A DNA stretch of 54,493 nt. It comes from CAYHPY01 sp964358485. GTDB taxonomy: Bacteria; Elusimicrobiota; Elusimicrobia; UBA1565; UBA9628. Shown here in pieces: positions 1 to 7,189 of this stretch. Below the pieces are notes generated by a model. That model did no database searches. It had not been told where the DNA came from and saw nothing but the letters and a program-made list of their open reading frames with translations. Within the stretch, counting starts at the first letter, position 1; each line of letters starts with the position of its first letter. The translations under genes were made by a program, and so were the position numbers. Where the stretch lies: assembly GCA_964358485.1 (NCBI GenBank), contig CAYHPY010000017.1:1-54493 (forward strand), in the 5' to 3' direction.

Positions 1-2
1 GG

Positions 3-194
3 GTATCCCTAGAAGAACTCGCGGCGTGGCGCAAAAACGGCTGGCCAAATAAGTGTCCGCTTTGTGGGAAATTGATCGACGTTCCGAAGTTTGGTTGGCT
101 GTCCAAAGAAGTCGGCGACAAGCATGTCCTTGAGCACATCACCTGCCCGGCGAAGCGACGAGGCGGGTCCTGCTCAAGAACCCATCTCAGATGA
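3..194 (+). CDS. C-terminal part of an unknown protein with a CxxC pair
   Basis: This frame is open from the left edge and stops at a TGA at 192-194, so only the last 63 codons are visible. The peptide holds a CPLCGK pair near its start and two further cysteines near its end (HITCPAKRRGG, then SC), so a small zinc-binding fold is possible. It ends 4 bases before the next start codon on the same strand, which suggests a shared transcript. I do not recognise the family. Composition is less GC-rich than the genes further right. Because the start lies outside the window, the length and domain content are unknown. Confidence 0.4.
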   Translation, partial: VSLEELAAWRKNGWPNKCPLCGKLIDVPKFGWLSKEVGDKHVLEHITCPAKRRGGSCSRTHLR

Positions 195-198
195 TGCC

Positions 199-648
199 AT
201 GGTGAAACCCTCCAAGTTTAAAGTATCACTTTGCCTCCACCATCCGAAGATGAATCCGGATGTAATTTCTTCCGGGCTTTCGCTGAACCCGCAGTTCATG
301 TACATGGTAGGTGACCGAAGAAAAACTCCGAAGGGGAATCTTCTGGAAGGATTCAATGAAGATTCGTACTGGACATGCGAAATGAGGCCTTCGCGGAAAG
401 AAGGGCTGGCCGACTGCCTCCGAGCCTCCCTGTCGAAGCTTGAGAGAAAGGCCTCTTTCCTCAGAAAATTCAGCGCAACGGGTGGGCATCTGGAATTCTT
501 CATTGGGTGGTTTGTGAATTCAAACTGCGGCGAGGTGCTTGACTTCGACCTGCTGAGAAGGCTCGCCGACCTCCGGATCGAGCTGTCTTTCGACGTTTAT
601 CCTCTAACGGCCTCGCGGGGTTACAAGAAAACTCGACGAGGCAAGTAG
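199..648 (+). CDS. DUF4279-like protein
   Basis: The 149-residue product reads like the DUF4279 family, a small cytoplasmic domain of unknown function often found in accessory or toxin-immunity neighbourhoods. The pattern is an N-terminal beta strand (KFKVSLCLHH), a 'P-D-x-I-S-S-x-L-x-L-x-P' segment, a central W (DSYWTCEM) followed by a leucine-rich helix (LADCLRASLSKL), and a C-terminal strand (RIELSFDVYP). I start it at the ATG at 199 because the preceding frame stops at 194; the frame stays open back to 91, but that stretch overlaps the upstream gene. Base composition is lower in GC than most of the window, so acquired DNA is possible. The family call is from pattern only. Confidence 0.6.
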   Translation: MVKPSKFKVSLCLHHPKMNPDVISSGLSLNPQFMYMVGDRRKTPKGNLLEGFNEDSYWTCEMRPSRKEGLADCLRASLSKLERKASFLRKFSATGGHLEFFIGWFVNSNCGEVLDFDLLRRLADLRIELSFDVYPLTASRGYKKTRRGK

Positions 649-734
649 GCAAGACCGCCGAACAGGGCAATTTCTCCCATTAGGCCGCCCAAGGCAAGGC
701 CTATAGCCGACCCGGAGGCCCGCTGCGCGGGCTT

Positions 735-953
735 CTAGAGAAAGAAATCCACGGGTTTGCCGTAGACCCCGGCCAACCGCTTGAGTTCAATGGGGTCGAG
801 CCGCCTCTCGCCCAACTCGGACTTCGAGACAAAGGACTGGGGCTTCCTCAACAGCTTGGCGACCCGTTGTTGCGTGAGGCCGGCGGCAAGGCGGGCTTGG
901 CGCAGCCTGGTGAGAAGGGCTCGATACTCCTTTTGGTAGACTGATCTTGACAT
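735..953 (-). CDS. XRE-family helix-turn-helix regulator
   Basis: The 72-residue protein is essentially one Cro/C1-type DNA-binding domain. Residues about 14-65 carry the five-helix pattern, with LRQARLAAGLTQQRVAKLL as helices 1-2 and KPQSFVSKSELGERRLDP as the recognition region. It should bind DNA as a dimer and has no sensor domain. The gene diverges from the response regulator at 1048, and its start region overlaps that gene's -35 box. Its own likely promoter on the minus strand (-10 TAGAAT at 971-966) has its -35 region under the palindrome at 984-993, so autorepression is plausible. Target genes cannot be inferred beyond this pair. Confidence 0.8.
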   Translation of the reverse strand: MSRSVYQKEYRALLTRLRQARLAAGLTQQRVAKLLRKPQSFVSKSELGERRLDPIELKRLAGVYGKPVDFFL

Positions 954-975
954 TTCGCGGGAACAATTCTAGTAT
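947..975 (+). promoter_or_regulatory. Sigma70-type promoter for the response regulator
   Basis: TTGACA at 947-952 and TAGTAT at 970-975 are separated by 17 bp. Transcription should begin near 982, just before the palindromic operator. The -35 box overlaps the start codon of the divergent XRE gene. Confidence 0.65.
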
Positions 976-983
976 CCTGGAAC

Positions 984-1003
984 GGGTTAACCCAAAATGG
1001 GTT
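984..1003. promoter_or_regulatory. Palindromic operator between XRE gene and response regulator
   Basis: The perfect decamer palindrome GGGTTAACCC (984-993) runs into a second inverted pair, AACCC (989-993) and GGGTT (999-1003), giving three alternating half-sites. The site lies at the expected transcription start of the response regulator and over the -35 region of the XRE gene. It is a good candidate binding site for the XRE protein, by inference. Confidence 0.5.
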
Positions 1004-1047
1004 ATTGTAAAAGCTCGGATCGGCCCTTGCGCCGTTTCTGGCCGGAC

Positions 1048-1452
1048 ATGGAGAAGATGCTTCCGCGAGTTCTTGTAGTGGACGACGATCCCAGCCTCCG
1101 GCATATGTATCATCGCGCGCTCGGTGGCCGAGGGTTCGCCGTCACGGCGGCGCCGTCGGGGCCGAAGGCGCTGGACCTCCTGGGCGAGGGGTTCTCCGTG
1201 ATCGTCACGGATTTCGGGATGCCGGAGATGAACGGTCTCGAGTTCATCCGCGAGGTGCGCGCGCGCGGCCTGGATACGCCGGTCCTCATCGTAAGCGGCG
1301 AGTTCGACGCGGGTGTCGTCAACGGCGGTCTGCCTCCAGGGGTCGTCGCCGTCCTAAGCAAGCCTTTCTTGATCGAGGAGCTGCTGTGCGCTGTCCGCAG
1401 GGCCTGCGACCGCGCCGCCGTTTCCGAAACCCAGTCCGACCCCCCCGTCTAG
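1048..1452 (+). CDS. Receiver-only response regulator
   Basis: The 134-residue protein is a single CheY-like receiver domain with no output domain. The acidic pocket is in VLVVDDDPSLR, the phospho-acceptor Asp in VIVTDFGMPEMNG, the switch Ser in LIVSG and the conserved Lys in VLSKPF. It should be phosphorylated by a histidine kinase, which is not in the window, and act by protein-protein contact. Start choice is uncertain: ATG at 1048 or 1057 are both followed directly by the domain, and 1057 has a GAGAAG purine stretch upstream. A longer frame from 997 would include the operator and is unlikely. The gene stands alone; nothing is seen between 1453 and 1534. Confidence 0.8.
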   Translation: MEKMLPRVLVVDDDPSLRHMYHRALGGRGFAVTAAPSGPKALDLLGEGFSVIVTDFGMPEMNGLEFIREVRARGLDTPVLIVSGEFDAGVVNGGLPPGVVAVLSKPFLIEELLCAVRRACDRAAVSETQSDPPV

Positions 1453-1534
1453 TGGCGCGGTTAGCCGCGGGAGGCGAGGCTGGATTCGCCTTTAAATTGT
1501 TGCTTTTTGGAAATAAATTGACGCCGCGGAAGGC

Positions 1535-2395
1535 TTACTCCCCCAAAATCCCCCGCACCGCCGCCGAGGCGGCCGCCAGGCCGAAGGCTCCGGTGACGAA
1601 TCCCGCGTTGCCGTAGATCAGGTTGCGGGAGTCGCAGTTGAAGAAGGGGTTGTCTTTCTGGGGGCAGACGCAGCGAAAGCCCTTTCCGTGGTCGTAATGC
1701 AGTTCCTTGGGCTTGCGGTGCGGCTCGGCGGAGAACACCGCCGGAATTCCGAAGGCCGCCCCTTCTTTCTTGGGGAAGCCGTGCTTCTCTCTTAGGATTC
1801 TACGGATGTCGCGGGCCAGGGGATCGGATTGGGTCTTGGAGAGGTCGGCCACCCGCACCTGGGTCGGGTCCAGCCGCCCGCCCGAACCGGTGGAGGTCAC
1901 CACGGGGACGGCGTGTTCCTTGCAGTAGGCCAAAAGCTGGCACTTGGACGCCACCGAGTCGATGGCGTCGATGACGAAATCCGGCTTTTCCCGGAACAGC
2001 TCCGGGAGCGCCGCCTGGTCCAAAAAACGCGCCACGGCCCGGACCTCGGCCCGCGGGTTGACCTGGCGAAGGCGCGCGGCCATGACCGAAGCCTTGGGGC
2101 GGCCCACGGTCTCGTCCAGGGCGTGGAGCTGGCGGTTGGCGTTGGTCACGCAGACCGCGTCGAAATCCACCAAGGTCAGCCGCCCCACCCCGGCCCGGGC
2201 CGCCGCTTCGGCCGCCCAGGAGCCCACCCCTCCCAGGCCCGCCACCAGGACATGGGACTTGAACAGCTTTTCCATGGCCCCGTCGCCCACCAGGCGGGCC
2301 ATCCGGTCGAAGCGCCGATGAAGCCGGTAGTCGGAAAGCTCCTCGGCGCTCAGCGGCGCCGCGGTTTTTGGGGCGCAGGCGTCGGATTTTTTCAT
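1535..2395 (-). CDS. tcdA: tRNA threonylcarbamoyladenosine dehydratase
   Basis: The 286-residue product is a ThiF/E1-like enzyme of the TcdA (CsdL) family, which uses ATP to cyclise t6A37 of ANN-decoding tRNAs to ct6A. The N-terminus has the family's Rx6RMARLVG segment, then the nucleotide-binding GLGGVGSW motif, the adenylate-binding DFDAVCVTNANRQ block with the expected N and R residues, and DAIDSVASKC. A pair of late cysteines (FRCVCPQ) and NCDSRN complete the family pattern. Length fits (about 250-290). Its ATG overlaps the tatD stop by 4 bases (ATGA), so the two are translationally coupled. It is the last gene of the pair. Confidence 0.9.
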   Translation of the reverse strand: MKKSDACAPKTAAPLSAEELSDYRLHRRFDRMARLVGDGAMEKLFKSHVLVAGLGGVGSWAAEAAARAGVGRLTLVDFDAVCVTNANRQLHALDETVGRPKASVMAARLRQVNPRAEVRAVARFLDQAALPELFREKPDFVIDAIDSVASKCQLLAYCKEHAVPVVTSTGSGGRLDPTQVRVADLSKTQSDPLARDIRRILREKHGFPKKEGAAFGIPAVFSAEPHRKPKELHYDHGKGFRCVCPQKDNPFFNCDSRNLIYGNAGFVTGAFGLAAASAAVRGILGE

Positions 2396-3195
2396 GAGAG
2401 CTTGAAAAGCCGCTTGAGATTGTCCCGGCTGAGGTCCAGGAGGCCTTTGCGGGTCTCCCCGCGGATGGCGGCCGCGGCGTCGGCCACCTCCAGGAGGCGG
2501 CTGGGCTCGTTGCGCGAGCCCCGCTCCGGCGCGCGGTCCGGGGAATCGGTTTCCAAGGCCACCCGGTCGGCGGCCGCGGCCGCCAGGGCGCCCTTGCCCC
2601 CGCCGTCGCCGGGCTCGGCCAGGGAAAAGCCGAAAGAGAGCAGAAAACCGAGGGCGGCGTAGCGTTGCGCTTGAAGGGCGCTCCCGTTGAAGGAATGGAC
2701 CAGGCCCCCGGCGGGGAACTTGCCGATCTTTTCCAAGATCTCCAAGGCCTCGGCGTGGGCCCCGACCACATGAAGGACCAGGGGCTTGCCGAAGAGGTGG
2801 GCCAGCTGGGCCTGGGAGAGCAGGGCGTTCATCTGCCGCTTGGCGCTGTGCTCCCAGCGCCCGCGCTTGCCCTTGTCCAGGCCGGCTTCGCCGATGGCGC
2901 GGGCCGAGTCCAGGCGCTCGCCCAAAGTCTTGAGGCCCGCGTTGATCTCCTCGGGCGCGCGCTCGGCGACCCACCAGGGATGCAATCCGAAACAGCGCAG
3001 GAGCCCGTCGCCCAAAGTCTCGGCGATCTTGTCCTGCCAGGTCCAATCCTCGGGTCCGACCCCGCCCTGCACCCAGGCCGTCACGCCCGCGCGGCGGGAG
3101 CGCGCCACCACTTCCTCCCGGTCCCGGTCGAAGCGCGGATCGGCCAGGTGGCAATGCGCGTCGATCCAGGTTCCGGCGTTGTGGCGAAAAGCCAT
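2392..3195 (-). CDS. tatD: TatD-family metal-dependent hydrolase/DNase
   Basis: The 267-residue protein is a TIM-barrel TatD hydrolase, a cytoplasmic metal-dependent phosphoesterase/DNase family with proposed roles in DNA repair. Metal ligands appear in order: IDAHCHL near residue 12, GEAGLD, a His in LVLHVVGAH, LVHSFNG, and Asp in LETDSPD. This is the full TatD set at the usual length of about 260. A possible -10 box (TAAAAT, minus strand, 3209-3204) sits 8 bases before the ATG, matching the leaderless pattern elsewhere, though no clear -35 box was found. It is followed by tcdA with a 4-base overlap. The exact substrate cannot be read from sequence. Confidence 0.85.
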   Translation of the reverse strand: MAFRHNAGTWIDAHCHLADPRFDRDREEVVARSRRAGVTAWVQGGVGPEDWTWQDKIAETLGDGLLRCFGLHPWWVAERAPEEINAGLKTLGERLDSARAIGEAGLDKGKRGRWEHSAKRQMNALLSQAQLAHLFGKPLVLHVVGAHAEALEILEKIGKFPAGGLVHSFNGSALQAQRYAALGFLLSFGFSLAEPGDGGGKGALAAAAADRVALETDSPDRAPERGSRNEPSRLLEVADAAAAIRGETRKGLLDLSRDNLKRLFKLS

Positions 3196-3233
3196 GGCCC
3201 GCTATTTTAGGTCTTTTTGGCCCGCCTTTTCCG

Positions 3234-3262
3234 TTGACGCCGCCGGGCGGGATGGCTATACT
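3234..3262 (+). promoter_or_regulatory. Sigma70-type promoter for the 3296 gene
   Basis: TTGACG at 3234-3239 and TATACT at 3257-3262 are separated by 17 bp. Here a real leader follows, with a strong ribosome binding site ACGGAGG (3284-3290) 5 bases before the ATG. Confidence 0.75.
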
Positions 3263-3295
3263 TTGACGGTCGGACCCCCTGACACGGAGGATTTC

Positions 3296-4276
3296 ATGCC
3301 CTTGCGACGAATTTACGCCGTCCCCGCCCTGATCCTGGCCGCCGGAGTCTTCGCCTTCGCCGCTCCGCGCCGCGCCGCCCAAAACGAAGGCCTGGAAAAA
3401 ACCAAGCAGGCCGCCGACGAGATTTTGGACCAGGCCCGCGAGGAGCGCCTCAAGCGCTTCCAGGACCTGGAGCGCCTGCGCAAGGACCTGCGCTACATCT
3501 CCGAGGAGCTCGACCGCGAGACCATCGGCGCCAAGAAAAACCTCCAGGAATATTCCGAGGGGGGCCTGGAGCGCCTGTCGGACCTGCGCCGCAAGGGAAA
3601 CATCGACCCCAAGTTGGAGCCCGCCCTGGAGGCCCTGGAAGACCTGTTCCGGGACTTGCCCTCGAAGGATTACGCCGAGGAGTACGGCCGGAGCCTGGTC
3701 AAGTCCGTGGCCCACGAACTGCGCTGGATCGCCGAAGAGGCGGTTGACGAGGCCCAAGTCCTGTCCCTGCTCAACGAAGAGCTGGACCTGCCGGTGGAAG
3801 TCCCCACCGAGGGCGGGCAGGTGGACGCCTTGAAATTCTTCCCCGTGGACGTTCCCTTGGACAAGTTCAAGAAGCTCGGGCCGATCAAGGTTTTTCTCAT
3901 GAAGCACCGCATCAAGCGCCCCAAGTCCCACGCCGTCGCCACGGCCGCCGACATCATCGCGGGCAAGCACAACGTCCAGGTGGGAGTGGAAGTCGAGGGA
4001 ACCGTCACCTGGCACGGCGGCGCCATCGACCAGGACTACACCTTCAACTTCGGAGACCTCCACATCGAGATGACCCCGGAGTGGCGGATCATGCACCCGA
4101 AGACCTATAAGCCCAAGACCGGGGACAAGGTCCGCATCAAGGGCTGGACCTACTTCGACATCTTCCACAAGGCCGAGATGGAATACGATCCCGAGGATCC
4201 CATCATCGGCCTGGGCCGCAAGACCCAGTGGGAGGTCCACCCCGTGCAGTCCGTCGAGATCATTCCCGCCCCGTAA
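3296..4276 (+). CDS. Exported coiled-coil protein with a C-terminal beta-rich domain
   Basis: The 326-residue protein is not a family I recognise. It begins with a signal peptide (RR, then AVPALILAAGVFAFAAP). A highly charged helical stretch (about residues 30-130, rich in E, K, R and L) is likely coiled coil. From about residue 220 the protein becomes beta-rich, with a repeating 'V-x-V-E-G-T-V-T-W' and 'GDKVRIKGWTYFD' pattern resembling an OB-fold nucleic-acid or protein-binding barrel; that resemblance is weak. The ATG at 3296 is fixed by the ribosome binding site at 3284-3290. It is monocistronic, with the convergent ogt gene 147 bases further on. A periplasmic location is likely; function is unknown. 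Confidence 0.75.
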   Translation: MPLRRIYAVPALILAAGVFAFAAPRRAAQNEGLEKTKQAADEILDQAREERLKRFQDLERLRKDLRYISEELDRETIGAKKNLQEYSEGGLERLSDLRRKGNIDPKLEPALEALEDLFRDLPSKDYAEEYGRSLVKSVAHELRWIAEEAVDEAQVLSLLNEELDLPVEVPTEGGQVDALKFFPVDVPLDKFKKLGPIKVFLMKHRIKRPKSHAVATAADIIAGKHNVQVGVEVEGTVTWHGGAIDQDYTFNFGDLHIEMTPEWRIMHPKTYKPKTGDKVRIKGWTYFDIFHKAEMEYDPEDPIIGLGRKTQWEVHPVQSVEIIPAP

Positions 4277-4315
4277 GGGCGGCGGTTTCGGCGGTTCTCG
4301 GGGGCGGGGGGCTGT

Positions 4316-4356
4316 TAAACCCCGGTGCCAGGCATGTAGGACTCGGTCCGGACCGA
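4316..4356. repeat. REP-like palindromic remnants between convergent genes
   Basis: The 147-base gap between the 3296 gene and ogt holds a GGTGCCAGGCA motif (about 4324-4334), recurring as variants near 36343 and 45238-45306, and a perfect 14-bp palindrome TCGGTCCGGACCGA at 4343-4356. A transcript-end role for either convergent gene is possible, but there is no T-run. Confidence 0.4.
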
Positions 4357-4423
4357 AATTCCCCCGGAGCCATGCCATCGATAAGGATTTGAAGGCGGCG
4401 GACCCAGTGGCGGAAGCGCCGAG

Positions 4424-4729
4424 TTAGCGGATCGCCCCTTCCTTTTTCAGCAGCCTTCTCTTGGCCTTGACCCCGCCCGGCGCGGAAAACCCGGTCATGG
4501 TTCCGTCGGCGCCCACCACCCGGTGGCAGGGGACCGTCGGGGAGAAGGGGTTCATGCCCAGGGCCCGACCCACGGCCCGCGCGGCGGCGGGCTTGCCGAT
4601 GCGGCGGGCGATCCAGCCGTAGGTGCGGACCTGGCCGCGCGGAATCTCGGCGCAGGCTTTCCAGACGGCTTGGCAAAAGAGCGTGTAGCGACCCATGTCC
4701 TTGAGAATTTTGGGGGGAAGTTTTTTCAT
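4424..4729 (-). CDS. ogt: Methylated-DNA–protein-cysteine methyltransferase
   Basis: The 101-residue protein is the catalytic domain of O6-alkylguanine-DNA alkyltransferase, without the N-terminal domain of the longer Ogt/Ada forms. It repairs O6-alkylguanine by irreversible transfer to its own cysteine. The active-site PCHRVV motif keeps the Cys, so this is not one of the Cys-less alkyltransferase-like proteins. The helix-turn-helix and arginine finger are in RTYGWIARRIG and RAVGRALGMNP, and the C-terminal GFSAPGGVKAKRRLL matches the substrate-binding loop. Its ATG overlaps the anmK stop by 4 bases (ATGA). It is the last gene of a four-gene operon whose other members concern the envelope and signalling. 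Confidence 0.9.
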   Translation of the reverse strand: MKKLPPKILKDMGRYTLFCQAVWKACAEIPRGQVRTYGWIARRIGKPAAARAVGRALGMNPFSPTVPCHRVVGADGTMTGFSAPGGVKAKRRLLKKEGAIR

Positions 4730-5820
4730 ATCGGGATGATCTTGCCCAGGATGCGCGCGCCGCGCGCGCCGGTGGCCTTGGGGCAATGATTGCTTTGCCC
4801 GCGGACGGCGCGCAGGGCCAGCCAGGCGAAGCACGCGGCCTCCTTGGCCATGACCGGCATGCCCCGGGCCGAGGACGGCCGGACGGGGATGGGGGACAGT
4901 AGGCGGGAAAGATGGTCCATGAGGACGGGATTGAGGGCGCCGCCGCCGCTGACCAGAATTTCCGAGAGTTTCCACCGCGGAAGCACGAAGCGCCGGTAGC
5001 TGTCTTCGATGGAGCGGGCGGTGAACAGGGTCAAGGTGGCCAGGATGTCGGGATAGTTCCGGCCTTTGGCCGGAGAAAAATTCCGTCTCAAAAAATTTTC
5101 GGAAAAAGATCCTCGATCCAAGGATTTCGGAGGGGTTTTTCTGAAAAAGGGATCGGACAGCAATCGGGTGATGAGGGATTCATCGGGCTGTCCTCGGCGG
5201 GCCAGGCCGCCGTCGAGATCAAAAGCCAACCTTCCTCCGGTCGCGATAGCCGCCGCGGTGTCCAAGAGGGAGTTCCCCGGCCCGGTGTCGAAGGCGGTCC
5301 AGAGCTTGCCGCCTCCCGCCACCGAGAGATTGGCGATGCCCCCGATGTTCTGAAGGCCCCGCAGGGGGCCGCGGCCGTAGAGAAACTCGTCGAAGGCCGG
5401 GACCAGCGGGGCGCCTTGGCCGCCGGCCGCCATGTCGCGGGGGCGGAAATCGGCGACGACCGGAATTCCGGTCCGCTCGGCGATCACGGAAGGCTCGGCC
5501 AGTTGCAAAGTGTTCGGGGGGCTGGCGTCGGGCCCGTGCCAGACGGTCTGGCCGTGGGAGCCGATGACCTCGGGCCGTGGGCCCCGGCCGATGACGCGCA
5601 GGGCGGCGGCGGCGAAGGCCGCGCCCAGCTCGAAATTGAGGCGCGAGAGTTCCGGGGCCGCCAGGCGCGGGGCTTCCAGGACGCGGCGGCGCAGGGCGGG
5701 GGAAAAGGGAAAGGTTTTTTCTTTCAGGACCTCGCAGGACCCGGTTCCGAAACGGGCCAAGACCGCGGTGACCCCGTCGGCGGAGGTGCCCGACATGAGC
5801 CCGAGGGCTAGATTTTTCAA
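4726..5820 (-). CDS. anmK: Anhydro-N-acetylmuramic acid kinase
   Basis: The 364-residue enzyme phosphorylates and opens 1,6-anhydro-MurNAc during peptidoglycan recycling, giving MurNAc-6-phosphate. The N-terminal phosphate loop GLMSGTSADG, SHGQTVWH, the catalytic block FDTGPGNSLLD and the late ATP-site VSGGGALNP are all present, at normal family length. The start is a TTG at 5820-5818 that overlaps the stop of the cyclase gene as TTGA; the frame then reads MKNLALGLMSGTS, exactly where AnmK proteins begin, so the TTG is well supported. No MurQ or other recycling enzyme is nearby. Translation probably depends on coupling to the upstream gene. Confidence 0.92.
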   Translation of the reverse strand: MKNLALGLMSGTSADGVTAVLARFGTGSCEVLKEKTFPFSPALRRRVLEAPRLAAPELSRLNFELGAAFAAAALRVIGRGPRPEVIGSHGQTVWHGPDASPPNTLQLAEPSVIAERTGIPVVADFRPRDMAAGGQGAPLVPAFDEFLYGRGPLRGLQNIGGIANLSVAGGGKLWTAFDTGPGNSLLDTAAAIATGGRLAFDLDGGLARRGQPDESLITRLLSDPFFRKTPPKSLDRGSFSENFLRRNFSPAKGRNYPDILATLTLFTARSIEDSYRRFVLPRWKLSEILVSGGGALNPVLMDHLSRLLSPIPVRPSSARGMPVMAKEAACFAWLALRAVRGQSNHCPKATGARGARILGKIIPI

Positions 5821-6452
5821 GACCAGCGGATCCTGAAGAGCTCGACCACGCGTCCGCCGACCGGGGTGGCGCGGGCGTAGACTCCGGGGAATTTTTTCGC
5901 CAGCCGGTCCCAGACCTCGCGGGTGACCAGGATCTCGTCCTTGTCGGCCATGTCCTCCCCGATTTTCGCGGCCAGGTTGACGATCTCTCCGAAGACCCCG
6001 TCCTTGAGGCGGATGATCCTGCCGAAATGGACGCCGATGCAGATGTTGAAGCGCTCCGCGTCCGGGATGCCCTTGTTTCGTTTGCCCAGCCAGCGGTGCA
6101 TGTCGATGGCGGCTTGGACGGCGTCGGCGGGGCGGTCGAACACCGCCAGGATGTTGTCGGCGTTGTGGGAGAGGCAGATGCCGTTCCGCTTTTCCAGCAG
6201 GGGGATCAGGCGGTCGTAGCAGTAGGTCATGACGGCCAAAAACTGGAGGATGCCGAACTCATGCGTGCGCCGGGTGAATCCCGAAGAGTCGGCCATGAGG
6301 ATGGTCAGCTCCCGGGCGCCGCCCGCCTCGATGGCGGCGTCGATGCCGGCGCGGTCCTTGGGCCCGCGCGTGCGCAGGAGCTCGAAAAGTTCGCGGGAAC
6401 TCAGAAGCCTCCGCCGGGCGTCGGCGGGGCCTATTTTTTTTGATTTTTTCAT
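5817..6452 (-). CDS. Class III adenylate/guanylate cyclase-domain protein
   Basis: The 211-residue soluble protein is one class III nucleotide cyclase domain with a short N-terminal extension and no sensor. The first metal-binding Asp is D55 in MADSSGFT and the second is D99 in NADNILAVF. IGVHFGRII and the GEIVNLAAKI helix follow. The transition-state Asn is N159, but the Arg normally four residues later is Lys (K163), so activity could be reduced or the domain could be regulatory. A cNMP-binding protein lies far away at 47288. Stop and start overlap its neighbours by 4 bases on both sides, placing it inside the 7138-4424 operon. Product (cAMP or cGMP) is not predictable. Confidence 0.8.
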   Translation of the reverse strand: MKKSKKIGPADARRRLLSSRELFELLRTRGPKDRAGIDAAIEAGGARELTILMADSSGFTRRTHEFGILQFLAVMTYCYDRLIPLLEKRNGICLSHNADNILAVFDRPADAVQAAIDMHRWLGKRNKGIPDAERFNICIGVHFGRIIRLKDGVFGEIVNLAAKIGEDMADKDEILVTREVWDRLAKKFPGVYARATPVGGRVVELFRIRWS

Positions 6453-7138
6453 GCGGCCTCCGGATCAGGATGGTGGTGCCGGAACCAGAACCAGGCGGCG
6501 ACGGCGCAGAGCAAATGCCAAACCGCGTGGCCTTGGAACCAGGAATGGGGGGAGCAGAGGATCCGGTTATTGTCCAGGATCCAGATGCCGTAGGAGACCA
6601 GGAAAACCGCCAGGCCGGCGAAGAAGAGCCGGTGGGCGGCCAGGGGGGCGGCCTTCATGGCCCAGAGTTCGCAAATCGCGCCTACCGCGGCCTGGACCAT
6701 GAAAATCTCGCGCCGCCACACCGGCCAAAACGCGACCACCACGGCCATGAGTCCCGTCAAGGTCAAGGAGCAGGGGACCAAGGCCGCCGGGCTCCAGGAG
6801 AAGATTCGGCGCAGGCTGTCGAAGATGAGAAGCGCCACCAACATGTACATGGAGGAGACGTCGAACCATTCCCAGAAGAGGGTCAGGGAGGCGTGGAAGG
6901 CGAAGCTCGTGATCCCCAGGAAGATCAAAGTCCAGGCGTAAGGCCGCCGCGCCGGATAAAGCGAGCGGAGAATGAAGATTCCCACGACGACGTATGCCAG
7001 GTTGGACCAGGTGTCGGCGGGCTGGCGGATCCAGGCGCCGCGCGGGGCCTCGCAGAAACAGCCGTCGGGCATGCAGGAAGCGGGCTTCCAGGAGTCCCAG
7101 GGAGACGGGGGATGCACGGGGAAAATCGGTTCCGGCAT
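6449..7138 (-). CDS. Ceramidase-like (CREST superfamily) membrane hydrolase
   Basis: The 229-residue protein has about seven hydrophobic segments and the alkaline ceramidase pattern. WSNLAYVVVGIF is the usual family start. The CREST zinc-hydrolase residues are all visible: S78 and H82 in SFAFHAS, D93 in WFDVSSMYM, and H204/H208 in GHAVWH. These would form a membrane-embedded zinc site that cleaves amide bonds in lipids; ceramide itself is not implied for this organism. It is the first gene of the operon with the cyclase, anmK and ogt, driven by the promoter at 7148-7176, and its stop overlaps the cyclase ATG. The PAQR/HlyIII protein at 9039 belongs to the same superfamily. Confidence 0.8.
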   Translation of the reverse strand: MPEPIFPVHPPSPWDSWKPASCMPDGCFCEAPRGAWIRQPADTWSNLAYVVVGIFILRSLYPARRPYAWTLIFLGITSFAFHASLTLFWEWFDVSSMYMLVALLIFDSLRRIFSWSPAALVPCSLTLTGLMAVVVAFWPVWRREIFMVQAAVGAICELWAMKAAPLAAHRLFFAGLAVFLVSYGIWILDNNRILCSPHSWFQGHAVWHLLCAVAAWFWFRHHHPDPEAA

Positions 7139-7147
7139 GGGATTTTG

Positions 7148-7176
7148 AGTCTAACAGGAATGGCCGGGGGTGTCAA
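7148..7176 (-). promoter_or_regulatory. Promoter of the ceramidase–cyclase–anmK–ogt operon
   Basis: On the minus strand TTGACA (7176-7171) and TAGACT (7153-7148) are 17 bp apart. The -10 box ends 9 bases before the ATG at 7138, so the transcript should be leaderless or nearly so. It lies in the 51-base gap after the PepSY-like gene. Confidence 0.7.
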
Positions 7177-7189
7177 TGGTTCCGCGCTT

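Noticed and set aside
1535..4378. Very long minus-strand reading frame across tatD and beyond
   Set aside because: Only its last 287 codons are a real gene (tcdA). The rest is antisense to the 3296 gene or out of frame with tatD, a side effect of high GC.
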